Shown: positions 24,622 through 33,300, numbered from the stretch's first letter. The stretch: DNA of 33,723 bases from REEB509 sp049314555 (GCA_049314555.1 JBMOEW010000035.1:1-33723); one strand, 5' to 3'. Translations and numbers: made by a program. Notes: generated by a model not told the origin, from the letters alone.

Positions 24622-25654
24622 CGTGGGCCTCGTTAGTGATGGCGATCAGCTTCTCCAAGGCCTGTAGGGCGGCGCCGCTGGCTATACTGTCTTTGGCAAG
24701 GCGGCTGGCAGCGGCCCAGGACGGGGCCCTATCGGTCATGACAAGAGCCGCGGCCGCATTCAGCGCCACAACGCCCGCATAAGCCGCTTGGGTCGGCGAA
24801 CCACTGAGTAGCGCCCGGAGGGCTTCTGCATTATAGGCGGCATCGCCGCCCTTGATCGCGCTGTTGGGGAAGGGTTCGATGTTTGCGTTCTGTGCAAGCA
24901 CCGTCGCGCTTTGAAGATGGCCTTCGCGAAGCTCATGGATCAGGTTTTCGCCTTCACAGGACAATTCATCGAGGCCGCCATGGCCATGGACTACCATCGC
25001 TCCCTGCGCGCCAAGAAGATGTAGCGCCTTTGCCAAAGGTTGGGCGAATTCGGCGTCAAACACGCCGAGGACTTGGCGGTCTACACTTGCCGGATTGGAA
25101 AGCGGTCCAAGCAGATTGAAGATCGTGCGCCGGCCAAGGGCCTGGCGCGCGGCAGCCACGTGCCGCATCGCAGGGTGGTGGTTTTGCGCAAACAGAAAGG
25201 CAATGCGTGCTTCGTGGATCGCCCTTTCCAGGGTGGTGCGATCAGCGGTCAGCCGCACGCCCAAGGCTTCCAGAACGTCAGCTGCGCCGGTCTTGGAGCT
25301 CATGGCGCGGTTGCCATGCTTTGCGATGGGAACACCGCAGCCGGCCAGAACAAAGGCCACCGCGGTGGAGATGTTTAGCGTGTGGGCACCGTCGCCGCCC
25401 GTGCCGCAAACGTCTATGGCACCGGGCGGGGCCGAGAGGGGCAGCATGCGGGCACGCAGCGCGCTGGCACCGGCGGCTAGGGCCGTCGCGTCCTTCATCA
25501 GAGGCGTGGTCGCGACCAGGAAGGACTGAATATCGTTCTGGGTGGCGTTACCGTCCATGATAACTGCAAATGCGGCTTCCAGTTCGCCCGCCGTGAGGGG
25601 GGCTTCCGCAGCGAGCCGGGCGAGGGAGAGCGACAAGGGGGCGGTGGTGGTCAT
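24611..25654 (-). CDS. trpD: Anthranilate phosphoribosyltransferase
   Basis: A 347-residue enzyme that joins anthranilate to PRPP, second step of tryptophan synthesis. The PRPP-binding glycine loop GTGGDG is at 84-89, followed by KHGNRAMSSKTGAADVLEALG, both diagnostic. The N-terminal helical domain includes the LTAGELEAAFAVIMDG segment. The frame is open far upstream but homologs start at MTTTAPLSL; ATG 25654 overlaps the trpG stop as ATGA, which fixes the start. It is not fused to TrpG, unlike in enterobacteria. Confidence 0.96.
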   Translation of the reverse strand: MTTTAPLSLSLARLAAEAPLTAGELEAAFAVIMDGNATQNDIQSFLVATTPLMKDATALAAGASALRARMLPLSAPPGAIDVCGTGGDGAHTLNISTAVAFVLAGCGVPIAKHGNRAMSSKTGAADVLEALGVRLTADRTTLERAIHEARIAFLFAQNHHPAMRHVAAARQALGRRTIFNLLGPLSNPASVDRQVLGVFDAEFAQPLAKALHLLGAQGAMVVHGHGGLDELSCEGENLIHELREGHLQSATVLAQNANIEPFPNSAIKGGDAAYNAEALRALLSGSPTQAAYAGVVALNAAAALVMTDRAPSWAAASRLAKDSIASGAALQALEKLIAITNEAHDGS

Positions 25655-26226
25655 GTGGCGCGGGTCATGCGCAGGAAGGCTGCGACAAGGGCATGGCCGT
25701 GTTCTGAGGCGATGGATTCTGGATGGAACTGAACGCCGACGATTGGCCTCGTCTGATGGCGAAGGCCCATGATCTCGCCGTCTTCGGTTTCCGCATCCAC
25801 CAGAAGTGTGCTTGGCAAGGTGTCTCGCTTGACGGCCAGACTGTGATAGCGGGTGGCGGTGAAGGGCGTCGGGAGCCCTGCAAACAGGCCTTTGCTTGTG
25901 TGGCGGATATCGCAGGTTTTGCCATGCATGATGGAACGGGCAGAAACGACGTCTCCACCAAACGCTTGTCCGATGGCCTGGTGGCCTAAGCACACACCGA
26001 AAATCGGGATAGAGACTGGGGCTTCGCGAAGCACGTTCAGGCAAATCCCCGCTTCGTTGGGCGTGCAAGGGCCAGGCGACAACACCACGCCGGTGGGTTT
26101 GAGCGCCAACGCCGCCGCTGCAGACATATCATCGTTGCGAATGACACGCGTTGGTGCACCAAGATCTTCGATATAGTGCACCAGGTTATAGACGAAGCTG
26201 TCGTAGTTATCGATCACCAGGATCAT
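25651..26226 (-). CDS. trpG: Anthranilate synthase glutamine amidotransferase component
   Basis: A 191-residue class I glutamine amidotransferase supplying ammonia to TrpE. The triad is C79 (FGVCLGHQ), H168 and E170 (QFHPES); the start MILVIDNYDSFVYNLV and the oxyanion SPGPCTP are typical. Three ATG or GTG starts are in frame (26253, 26232, 26226). I chose 26226 because homologs start there and a GGGGAT site precedes it by six bases. It may also serve as PabA for folate synthesis, as amphibolic subunits do; the sequence alone cannot decide. A 157-bp gap separates it from trpE. Confidence 0.94.
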   Translation of the reverse strand: MILVIDNYDSFVYNLVHYIEDLGAPTRVIRNDDMSAAAALALKPTGVVLSPGPCTPNEAGICLNVLREAPVSIPIFGVCLGHQAIGQAFGGDVVSARSIMHGKTCDIRHTSKGLFAGLPTPFTATRYHSLAVKRDTLPSTLLVDAETEDGEIMGLRHQTRPIVGVQFHPESIASEHGHALVAAFLRMTRAT

Positions 26227-26383
26227 GTTCATCCCCAAACAAAACCAAACCACCTCAGATGTGCGTTTTAGGGCACCATCGGATGGGCGTTGCGGGGAAA
26301 CTGGGCTTCATCATTGGCTTTGCTTGTCTTACGGCGCACCGGTGAGATGCAAGGATATTCGCGTCATCGCTGCGATTTGGAGC
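26227..26383 (-). other. trpE-trpG intergenic gap
   Basis: This 157-bp gap is longer than the overlaps elsewhere in the cluster. On the minus strand I see a run of tiny frames (7, 12 and 19 codons), the last containing one Trp codon, and a short inverted repeat CCATC-g-GATGG (26276-26286). The 30 bases before trpG are T/G-rich. There is no tandem-Trp leader peptide with a hairpin and T run, so no classical attenuator, and no convincing promoter. Confidence 0.4.
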
Positions 26384-27916
26384 TCATGAATAGCGCCAGG
26401 CCTCCTGAGCGGCTTTAAACAGGGCCTTCGCTTTTTGAACGGTTTCGTCAAATTCCGCCTGCGGATCGCTGTCGAGGACGACGCCACCGCCGGCCTGGAC
26501 ATAGAGTTTTCCGTCTTTGACCACGCCCGTGCGCAGCGCGATGCAGGTGTCCATTTCCCCGGCGGCTGAGAAATAGCCAATCGCACCGCCATATACGCCC
26601 CGGCGATGGGGCTCCAATTCGTTGATCACTTGCATGGCTCGCACCTTTGGCGCGCCAGATACTGTGCCCGCCGGGAAGCCAGCCATCAGCGCATCGACCG
26701 CATCGTACGCGGGATCGAGTTGGCCCTCGACATTCGATACGATGTGCATGACGTGGCTGTAGCGCTCGATCGCAAAGCTCTCTGTGACCTCCACTGAGCG
26801 CGATCGGTTTGCGCCAGGTTGTTGCGGACCGCGTTTGGCGACCCGGCCCACGTCGTTTCGGCCAAGGTCCAGCAGCATCAGATGCTCGGCACGCTCCTTT
26901 GGATCGGCCAGCAGGGCGCGTTCGTTGGCGGCATCTTCGGCGGGTGTTTTGCCGCGCGGTCTGGTGCCCGCAATTGGGCGAATGGTGACCGTACCGTCGC
27001 GAACACGCACCAAAATCTCTGGGCTGGAGCCAACCAGTTGATAGCCGTCAAAGCACAGATAGAACAGAAACGGCGACGGATTGAGCCGTCGCAGGGCGCG
27101 ATACAATGAGAAGGCGGACTGGGGTAAGGGGGCCGAGAAGCGCTGGCTGGGTACAACTTGAAAGACATCTCCGGCACGGGCGTAGGCTTTGCAGCGCTCG
27201 ACCATGACGCGATAGTGGGCGGGCGTCGTGTTGGACGCGGGCTGCAGGTCTGGACTTTGGGCGTCGCCGTTTCGGTCCGTGTCCATGCGCGGGTTTGGTC
27301 GGTCCAGGGCTGTCAATGCCCGCGCCAACCGTGCTTTGGCCAACTCATAGGCAGCGGCAGCGGATTGGCCTTTGCGGGTCGGACGGGCTGGCGTGACGAG
27401 GGTGATTTCACTGGAGACGTTGTCGAAAACCGCAACGACGGTGGGACGAATCAGGACGGCTTCTGGCAGGCCCAATGGATCTGCCGGGAGGTCTTCTATG
27501 CGCTCGACATAGCGGACCATGTCATAGCTTAGAAAACCGAATAAACCTGCAGCCATCGGCGGTAACGCCGGCGGCACGGGCAGGGCAGAACGGGTCAAAA
27601 CTTGGCGTAAGGCATCGAGGGGCTTGGCTTTGACGGGGCGAAAGGCGCTGTCTTCGAAGCGGCCGCGGCTGATCTCGGCACGCCCATCGCGGACCCGCCA
27701 GATCAGATCCGGGCGGAGGCCAATAATCGAGTAGCGCCCGCGCCAATCACCCCCCTGGACGGATTCCAGAAGGAACGAACCCGGCTTTTCGGCACCGAGC
27801 TTAAGCAGGGCCGAGACCGGCGTTTCCAAGTCGCTGATGCGACGCGTCCAGACTAGGCCCCCGCCCGTACTGAACGCGTCTTCGAAAGCTGCAAACGCAG
27901 GCTCGACACTGATCAT
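26384..27916 (-). CDS. trpE: Anthranilate synthase component I
   Basis: A 510-residue chorismate-using enzyme forming anthranilate with TrpG. The tryptophan feedback-inhibition motif LLES-x10-S is intact (49-63, S63), so allosteric inhibition is expected. The catalytic C-terminal domain contains IAGTRPRGKTPAED, LLDLGRNDVGRVAKRG, FPAGTVSGAPKVRAM and the end motif with VQAGGGVVLDSDP. It is a stand-alone TrpE, not the TrpE-G fusion of rhizobia. Its ATG overlaps the ppiD stop (ATGA), so no room exists for a trp leader or promoter immediately in front; expression probably depends on ppiD transcription. Confidence 0.96.
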   Translation of the reverse strand: MISVEPAFAAFEDAFSTGGGLVWTRRISDLETPVSALLKLGAEKPGSFLLESVQGGDWRGRYSIIGLRPDLIWRVRDGRAEISRGRFEDSAFRPVKAKPLDALRQVLTRSALPVPPALPPMAAGLFGFLSYDMVRYVERIEDLPADPLGLPEAVLIRPTVVAVFDNVSSEITLVTPARPTRKGQSAAAAYELAKARLARALTALDRPNPRMDTDRNGDAQSPDLQPASNTTPAHYRVMVERCKAYARAGDVFQVVPSQRFSAPLPQSAFSLYRALRRLNPSPFLFYLCFDGYQLVGSSPEILVRVRDGTVTIRPIAGTRPRGKTPAEDAANERALLADPKERAEHLMLLDLGRNDVGRVAKRGPQQPGANRSRSVEVTESFAIERYSHVMHIVSNVEGQLDPAYDAVDALMAGFPAGTVSGAPKVRAMQVINELEPHRRGVYGGAIGYFSAAGEMDTCIALRTGVVKDGKLYVQAGGGVVLDSDPQAEFDETVQKAKALFKAAQEAWRYS

Positions 27917-29901
27917 GAACCAGGTTGACCCTGCGCAACGGGGAACATGGACTCAATGGCTTCTTGGTTTTCTTCGACCCTTGCGGCTTGGCGAATTGCG
28001 TCGCCAATGCCAACACCCAGCGCCTGCTGCAGACTTTGGGGAACCATGCCTTCTGGGCCGCGTTGGCGCGCGTAGGCGCGATCTTCGCGGGTGCGGAGGG
28101 CGTCAATTTGGGTGCCCGACTGGGCCAAATCTGCGCGGGAAATCGTGCGCACATGCACCAGCACCAAGGCGTCTGACAGGGGCACGACGCCCTGTTCAGT
28201 CTGTGTCAGCCGATAGCCATAAATCACACCGTTTTCACGGGCCGCGAACACTTGTGGGGCTAGCCCTTGACCAAGGACCTGGAAGGCTTCTTGCCGGTTC
28301 AGGCCATCGGGGGAAGCGCTTGAGCGCAAGTTGCGGGCGCGCGCAGCTTCTTCAAAGGTTTGCCCATCGGCGACGGCCGCCACAACTTCATCCGCCAGGG
28401 CACGCATGCGCGTGTCCATCTCGTTGAGGCGCCAAGCCTGGGTGACCTCTTCGCGGACCTCGGCCAGCGGTGGGGCTCGGGCGGGGTCAATGCTTTCGAT
28501 TTGGACGATGGCCTCTGTGCCGTCTTGCATGCGCATCCAGTCCGTCGGGCGTCCTTGGCGCTGCGTGAACGCCGCTTCAAGGACCGGCATGGGATCAGAA
28601 ACGCCCGTAACACCTGGCTGACCTTGCAGGGTGAAGCCATTGGCGGCGATCTTTTCGGCGCGCACCACCCGGAAGCCGACAGCGGCTGCAGCTTCGGCAA
28701 AGGGCACGCGACGGCGACGCTGTTGGTCGAATTCCGTCATCGCATCCTGTGTCAGTTGGCGCGACTCGTTGGTGACGATCTCTTCGCGAATTTGGGCGCG
28801 TGCTGTGGCCAAATCCGCCGCTTGGCCGGCCACAATCGAGGTGAGGCGAATGGCGGACCACGGCGCAAGTTGACCTTGGACGGCCTGGGCTGGGGCGCCT
28901 GCGGCCATCGCAAAGGCTGCTTCGCGAACGGCTTGATCTGGGATTGCTGCGGGGGCCACTGCGTTGTGTTCGATCAGCTGGCCGCCAAGTTCGGTGGAGA
29001 GGGCTGCTGGATCGCCACCAGCGGTGAGGCGTTGAGCGGCTGTTCTTGCGGACGCTTCATCCTGAAAGACCAGCTGCACGAGGGTGCGGGTTTCGGGGGT
29101 GGCGTATTGGTCTTTGCGGCGATCAAACTCGCGCTGGATTTGTTCTTCGGGAACAGTGACGCGCGACGCAAAGTCTGTGGGATCAGCCAAGACAATCGTT
29201 AGTGTCCGCAATTCGGGCAGCTGCCAGTTGCGTGCTTGCTGCGTGTAGAAGGTTGTGAGCTGTTCGTCGGTCGGAGCCGCTATCGCGCCAATCCGAGCCG
29301 GGGTGATTTCGGCCACGGCGAGGGCGCGGCGTTCCGATTCGAAGGCGAGGCGGAAGGCCCCGAAGCTGCGAGGGGCACGGGCCCCAACGGAAAGGGCGTC
29401 CAGCAGCTGGTTGGAGGCAATCAAACGGCGCTGAATTTCCTCAAACTCAGGCACTGAGTATCCCGCATCTGCGATGGCACGACGGTAGGCGACGGGGTCA
29501 AATCCGCCTTGGCCGCTCATGTCGAAGGCGTCTTGGAAGCCCGGATAGCCGCGAATCATCTCGCCGACTTGTGCATCGCTCGCGTCCATCCCAAGGCGCT
29601 GGGCGAAGTGAAAGACCGCATTTTGAAAGATCAGACTTTCAATGGCTTGGCGATGGAAGCCTGCCTGGATTGCTTGCTCAGATGTGACGGTTTGGCCCTG
29701 TTCCTGTTGCCCCCGCAGCAGCATGTCAAAAGCGCGCTGGATTTCGGCGCGGCCAATGGCTTGACCGTCAACCTTCGCCAAGGGGCGGTTAGCGGCGGAG
29801 AACATGTTTGGCATGCCCCAGATCGCAAACGCCACCCCTATGAGGACGACAAATCCGGTGGCAACCCACCCTTTTGTGAACTTGCGCAGTTGAGAAATCA
29901 T
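27913..29901 (-). CDS. ppiD: PpiD-like membrane-anchored periplasmic folding factor (SurA N-like/parvulin domains)
   Basis: A 662-residue protein with a short cytoplasmic N-terminus, one membrane helix (about 12-29, GWVATGFVVLIGVAFAIWG) and a large periplasmic part. A SurA_N-like helical chaperone domain (about 35-200) is followed by a degenerate parvulin domain (about 240-375, from YATPETRTLVQLVFQ) and a C-terminal helical segment. PpiD proteins help fold newly exported proteins near SecYEG; whether this one has isomerase activity is doubtful given the divergent domain. I chose ATG 29901, which puts the membrane helix near the start; an upstream in-frame start at 29982 is not family-like. 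It leads the operon into trpE. Confidence 0.88.
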   Translation of the reverse strand: MISQLRKFTKGWVATGFVVLIGVAFAIWGMPNMFSAANRPLAKVDGQAIGRAEIQRAFDMLLRGQQEQGQTVTSEQAIQAGFHRQAIESLIFQNAVFHFAQRLGMDASDAQVGEMIRGYPGFQDAFDMSGQGGFDPVAYRRAIADAGYSVPEFEEIQRRLIASNQLLDALSVGARAPRSFGAFRLAFESERRALAVAEITPARIGAIAAPTDEQLTTFYTQQARNWQLPELRTLTIVLADPTDFASRVTVPEEQIQREFDRRKDQYATPETRTLVQLVFQDEASARTAAQRLTAGGDPAALSTELGGQLIEHNAVAPAAIPDQAVREAAFAMAAGAPAQAVQGQLAPWSAIRLTSIVAGQAADLATARAQIREEIVTNESRQLTQDAMTEFDQQRRRRVPFAEAAAAVGFRVVRAEKIAANGFTLQGQPGVTGVSDPMPVLEAAFTQRQGRPTDWMRMQDGTEAIVQIESIDPARAPPLAEVREEVTQAWRLNEMDTRMRALADEVVAAVADGQTFEEAARARNLRSSASPDGLNRQEAFQVLGQGLAPQVFAARENGVIYGYRLTQTEQGVVPLSDALVLVHVRTISRADLAQSGTQIDALRTREDRAYARQRGPEGMVPQSLQQALGVGIGDAIRQAARVEENQEAIESMFPVAQGQPGS

Positions 29902-29930
29902 ATCAGGGTCCGTAAGTGCGAGCGGGCGGG

Positions 29931-29959
29931 ACAATAGGTAGTGGTTTGTTCCACTGCAA
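29931..29959 (-). promoter_or_regulatory. Candidate ppiD-trpE promoter with embedded inverted repeat
   Basis: On the minus strand TTGCAG (29954-29959) and TATTGT (29931-29936) are spaced by 17 bases, about 30 bases before the ppiD ATG. The -35 match is weak and the -10 match fair. The spacer holds an inverted repeat, GTAGTGG (29938-29944) with CCACTGC (29951-29957), one wobble pair and a 6-nt loop, and an adjacent direct repeat TGCAAC (29955-29960 and 29962-29967). This is the divergent ppiD/tpiA region, so a shared operator is possible. Confidence 0.4.
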
Positions 29960-29997
29960 CGTGCAACCACCGCGAAACCCACAATGGAGTGCGTGTG

Positions 29998-30753
29998 ATG
30001 TCTTCGCCACGTCGGTTGATCGTCGGCAACTGGAAAATGAACGGCGTGCCTGCAGATCTCGCGGAGATCGACCGGTTCTTGGATCGCATGGGCGCTGGGC
30101 CTTGGCCGGTCAGTGTTGGGTTTTGCCCGCCGTTTCCCTTGATTTCGGCCTGCGCGGCGCGGCTAAGGGGCACTGATGTCCTGACTGGCGGCCAAGACTG
30201 CCATGACAAAGACAGCGGCGCACACACCGGCTGTGTCAGTGCGACCCTGTTGGCGGCAATTGGGGCGAAGATTGTTATCGTTGGGCATTCGGAGCGTCGG
30301 ACGGATCAAGGCGAAACCGACGCTTTGGTGCGGGCCAAGGCTTTGGCTGCCAGTCGGGCCGGGCTTACCCCCATTATTTGTGTGGGTGAGACTTTGGCCC
30401 AGCGTGAGGCCGGTGAGGCAGAAGCGGTGGTTCGGGGGCAGATCCGGGCCAGCACACCTAACGAGGGGGCTGGCGAGTTGGTGATCGCCTACGAGCCGGT
30501 CTGGGCGATTGGCACAGGCCTTACGCCAAGCCTTGGGCAGATCGAAGAGATGCACAAAGCCGCGCGCGCTGCGCTTGTGGAAGCCATTGGGCCGGCGGCG
30601 GCTGGCACCTCAATCCTCTATGGTGGGTCTGTCAAAGGCGATAACGCCAAGGAGATTTTGGCGATTGCTGGGGTCGATGGTGCGCTTGTCGGCGGAGCGA
30701 GCTTGAAGGGCGACAGCTTTGCGGCCATCGTGCAGGCACAATCGCGCGGCTAG
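29998..30753 (+). CDS. tpiA: Triose-phosphate isomerase
   Basis: A 251-residue TIM-barrel enzyme interconverting dihydroxyacetone phosphate and glyceraldehyde 3-phosphate. Catalytic residues: N11 and K13 (GNWKMNG), H97 (IVGHSERR), E166 (AYEPVWAIGTG, with loop 6), and the phosphate-binding GGSVKGDN (209-216). Length matches the family (about 250). ATG 29998 follows GGAG by seven bases; an in-frame GTG at 29941 is less likely. It is divergent from ppiD with a 96-bp shared upstream region and heads a tpiA-secG-pyrG run typical of alphaproteobacteria. Confidence 0.97.
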   Translation: MSSPRRLIVGNWKMNGVPADLAEIDRFLDRMGAGPWPVSVGFCPPFPLISACAARLRGTDVLTGGQDCHDKDSGAHTGCVSATLLAAIGAKIVIVGHSERRTDQGETDALVRAKALAASRAGLTPIICVGETLAQREAGEAEAVVRGQIRASTPNEGAGELVIAYEPVWAIGTGLTPSLGQIEEMHKAARAALVEAIGPAAAGTSILYGGSVKGDNAKEILAIAGVDGALVGGASLKGDSFAAIVQAQSRG

Positions 30754-30824
30754 AATTGGCTGTGCATGAAGCTGGCGCGCGCACTGGCCAAGTGATCCCC
30801 GCTCGGCTATTGAGCCCGCTTCAT

Positions 30825-30853
30825 CGCGCCGCCATGTTTCCGGTGGTGGCGCG
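30825..30853 (+). promoter_or_regulatory. Hairpin upstream of secG
   Basis: CGCGCCGCCA (30825-30834) pairs with TGGTGGCGCG (30844-30853), ten pairs with one G-U, around a 9-nt loop. No T run follows. If the upstream ATG 30857 were used, its GGTGG site would be buried in the stem, which favours the start at 30884. Confidence 0.4.
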
Positions 30854-30883
30854 AACATGCGCCTTTTGGGAGCCCGCACCCGC

Positions 30884-31519
30884 ATGCAGACCATGCTGCT
30901 TATTGTCCATTTGATCGTATGTGCTGGCCTGATCGGCTTGGTGCTGGTGCAGCGTTCCGAAGGTGGGGCCTTGGGGATCGGGGGGGGTGGGAACGCCATC
31001 CTGTCCGGGCGGGGGGCCGCCAGTGCGCTGGCCCGCGCGACCACGGTTGCGGGGATCATCTTCTTTTGCACGTCGATTATTTTGGCATTGCTTGCCGGAC
31101 GCGGCCTTGAAAACCGCGGTCGCTCGGTGACGGACACGCCGGTTGCGGAGCGCAGCGCGCCCGTGTTGCCAGAATCCGCGCCGACCCAGACGGCCGCTGC
31201 AGCGCCATCGACCCCGGATCTTGCTGTTGCCCCATCGCCCGCGGTTGCCAGTGAACGGGCGGGCCCTGCGGATTTGGCTCCGGCTGTTGCTACCCCGCAA
31301 CCACGCCAGATCGCCGCAGCCCCGACGCAGCCTGCGCCGCGCACCACGCCGCCGGCTTCGACGCAGCCGCGGCCAACTTCAACCGCGCAGCGCCCAGCCA
31401 CGACACAGCCGACCGCCGCGGAGTCTAACCCGCCCCCGCCCGCCGTGACCGAGACGCCGGCTGTGGAAGAGCCGCCTGCAGCGACGGAGCCGCGCCGGCG
31501 TGCGGGCCCGGACCAATAA
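30884..31519 (+). CDS. secG: Preprotein translocase subunit SecG with long C-terminal tail
   Basis: A 211-residue inner-membrane protein assisting the SecYEG channel. The two membrane helices are at about 3-21 and 54-72, separated by the conserved cytoplasmic loop LVQRSEGGALGIGGGGNA and SGRGAA, which identify SecG. I chose ATG 30884 because homologs start with a sequence like MQTMLLIVHLI; an in-frame ATG at 30857 would add nine residues. After about residue 78 comes a tail of roughly 130 residues, very rich in Pro, Ala and Thr and without Cys or aromatics, much longer than in E. coli SecG (110 in total). A hairpin precedes the gene and pyrG follows after 94 bases. Confidence 0.9.
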   Translation: MQTMLLIVHLIVCAGLIGLVLVQRSEGGALGIGGGGNAILSGRGAASALARATTVAGIIFFCTSIILALLAGRGLENRGRSVTDTPVAERSAPVLPESAPTQTAAAAPSTPDLAVAPSPAVASERAGPADLAPAVATPQPRQIAAAPTQPAPRTTPPASTQPRPTSTAQRPATTQPTAAESNPPPPAVTETPAVEEPPAATEPRRRAGPDQ

Positions 31520-31542
31520 CGCAACAGTTTCAAGAAGCGCCT

Positions 31543-31556
31543 GGGCCTAACGGCCC
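31543..31556 (+). other. Small hairpin between secG and pyrG
   Basis: GGGCC (31543-31547) and GGCCC (31552-31556) flank a TAAC loop. The stem is only five pairs and no T run follows, so any role in separating secG from pyrG is uncertain. Confidence 0.25.
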
Positions 31557-31613
31557 GAATCAGTGGATCGTGTCCGCCCGTGCGGGGTGCGCCAACGGAA
31601 AGGCTTTGCGCGC

Positions 31614-33290
31614 ATGACACGGGACGATCAACTGAATTCAGGGCCACGCTACGTCTTCATTACGGGTGGCGTCGTGTCTTCGCTGGGCAAGGGGATCGCG
31701 TCCGCGGCCCTCGGTGCGCTTTTGCAGGCCCGCGGCTACAAGGTGCGGCTGCGGAAGCTTGATCCGTATCTCAACGTCGACCCTGGAACGATGAGCCCGT
31801 ACCAGCACGGCGAAGTGTTCGTGACCGATGATGGCGCGGAAACTGACCTCGATCTTGGGCACTACGAGCGCTTTACCGGGGTTTCTGCGGCTAAAGCTGA
31901 TAACATTACCACCGGGCGGATTTACCAAGATATCATCGCTCGGGAGCGCCGCGGCGACTATCTCGGGGCTACGGTGCAAGTGATCCCGCACGTCACCAAT
32001 GCGATCAAGGATTTCATTCTTGCAGATGCCGGCGGCGCGGACTTTGTGCTCTGTGAGATTGGTGGCACCGTTGGCGATATCGAAGGGCTGCCGTTCTTTG
32101 AGGCCATTCGCCAATTGGGCCAAGAGCTAGAGCCCCGGCGCGCGGCCTTCGTGCATCTGACCCTGCTGCCGTATATTCCAAGTGCAGGGGAAATGAAGAC
32201 CAAGCCGACCCAGCATTCGGTGAAGGAGCTGAGGTCTATTGGGATCCAGCCCAATATCTTGCTGTGTCGGTGCGACCGCGAGATCCCTGAGGATGAGAAG
32301 CGAAAGATTGCACTGTTTTGCAATGTGCGCGAGCAAAGCGTGATTGAGGCGCGGGATCTGTCGACGATCTATGCTGCGCCGATCGCCTACCACCGTGCAG
32401 GTCTTGATACCGAGCTTTTGCGGCACTTTGGGGTGACGGTTGCGCCTTCGCCGGATTTGAGCCGCTGGGAACGGATCGTCGATCGTATCCAGAACCCGGA
32501 CGGCGCTGTGGCGATCGCGGTGGTGGGTAAATACACCGAGCTCAAGGACGCCTATAAATCGTTGATTGAGGCGCTGCAACACGGCGGCGTTGCCAACAAT
32601 GTGAAGGTGGATATCCGCTGGATCGAAGCGGAGTCCTTTGAAAGGCCCGAAGGGCCGGGCGATGATCTTGCCGGCGTCCACGGGGTGTTGGTGCCTGGTG
32701 CCTTCGGCGAGCGCGGTGCGGAAGGCAAGATCGCCTCGATCACCTTCGCGCGGGAACGCGAGATCCCGTTCTTTGGGATTTGTTTTGGCATGCAGCTCGC
32801 GTGCATCGAAGCGGCGCGCAACCTTGCAGGGCTTGAGGGGGCAAGCTCCACGGAGTTTTCTGACGAAGCCGGCGGCGGTGCACCTGCCCATCCAATCGTG
32901 GGGATGATGACCGAATGGATGCGCGGCAACGAACTGGAAACGCGCCGTTCCAGTGGCGACCTTGGGGGCACCATGCGCCTTGGGGCTTACGCCGCAAACC
33001 TCGAGCCGCGCTCCAAAGTTGCCCAGATATATGGCGCGGAGGTGATCTCTGAGCGCCACCGCCACCGCTACGAAGTAAACACGCGGTATCGCGGCGCGCT
33101 GGAAGAAGCCGGATTGGTGTTCTGTGGTATGAGCCCCGATGGGCTGTTGCCGGAGGTGATTGAGCGCCCGGAGCATCCCTGGTTTGTGGGGGTGCAGTTT
33201 CACCCGGAACTGCGCAGCCGCCCGTTCGAGCCTCACCCTTTATTTGCGGATTTTGTTCGGGCTGCTGTGGTGCAGAGCCGTTTGGTGTGA
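31614..33290 (+). CDS. pyrG: CTP synthase (glutamine hydrolysing)
   Basis: A 558-residue enzyme aminating UTP to CTP. The N-terminal synthetase domain (about 1-275) has the P-loop region FITGGVVSSLGKGIASAALG and HVTNAIKDFI. The C-terminal class I amidotransferase domain has the oxyanion region VPGAFGERG, nucleophile C390 (FGICFGMQLA) and H530/E532 (QFHPE). Length is close to the usual 545. ATG 31614 is chosen because homologs have a short lead before the YVFITGG strand; the frame extends to 31563. It supplies CTP to CdsA and others. Downstream is a convergent gene after ten bases, not the kdsA/eno seen in many alphaproteobacteria. Confidence 0.97.
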   Translation: MTRDDQLNSGPRYVFITGGVVSSLGKGIASAALGALLQARGYKVRLRKLDPYLNVDPGTMSPYQHGEVFVTDDGAETDLDLGHYERFTGVSAAKADNITTGRIYQDIIARERRGDYLGATVQVIPHVTNAIKDFILADAGGADFVLCEIGGTVGDIEGLPFFEAIRQLGQELEPRRAAFVHLTLLPYIPSAGEMKTKPTQHSVKELRSIGIQPNILLCRCDREIPEDEKRKIALFCNVREQSVIEARDLSTIYAAPIAYHRAGLDTELLRHFGVTVAPSPDLSRWERIVDRIQNPDGAVAIAVVGKYTELKDAYKSLIEALQHGGVANNVKVDIRWIEAESFERPEGPGDDLAGVHGVLVPGAFGERGAEGKIASITFAREREIPFFGICFGMQLACIEAARNLAGLEGASSTEFSDEAGGGAPAHPIVGMMTEWMRGNELETRRSSGDLGGTMRLGAYAANLEPRSKVAQIYGAEVISERHRHRYEVNTRYRGALEEAGLVFCGMSPDGLLPEVIERPEHPWFVGVQFHPELRSRPFEPHPLFADFVRAAVVQSRLV

Positions 33291-33300
33291 GGCGGTTCGA

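Noticed and set aside
25655..26068. N-terminal extension of trpD by 138 residues
   Set aside because: It is antisense-free but lies inside trpG in another frame, while the ATGA overlap and homolog starts support ATG 25654.
26240..26310. trp leader peptide before trpG
   Set aside because: A 19-codon frame has only one Trp codon, no clear ribosome site and no terminator/antiterminator pair.
32127..33236. 369-codon minus-strand frame opposite pyrG
   Set aside because: Entirely antisense to conserved CTP synthase motifs; composition of a shadow frame.
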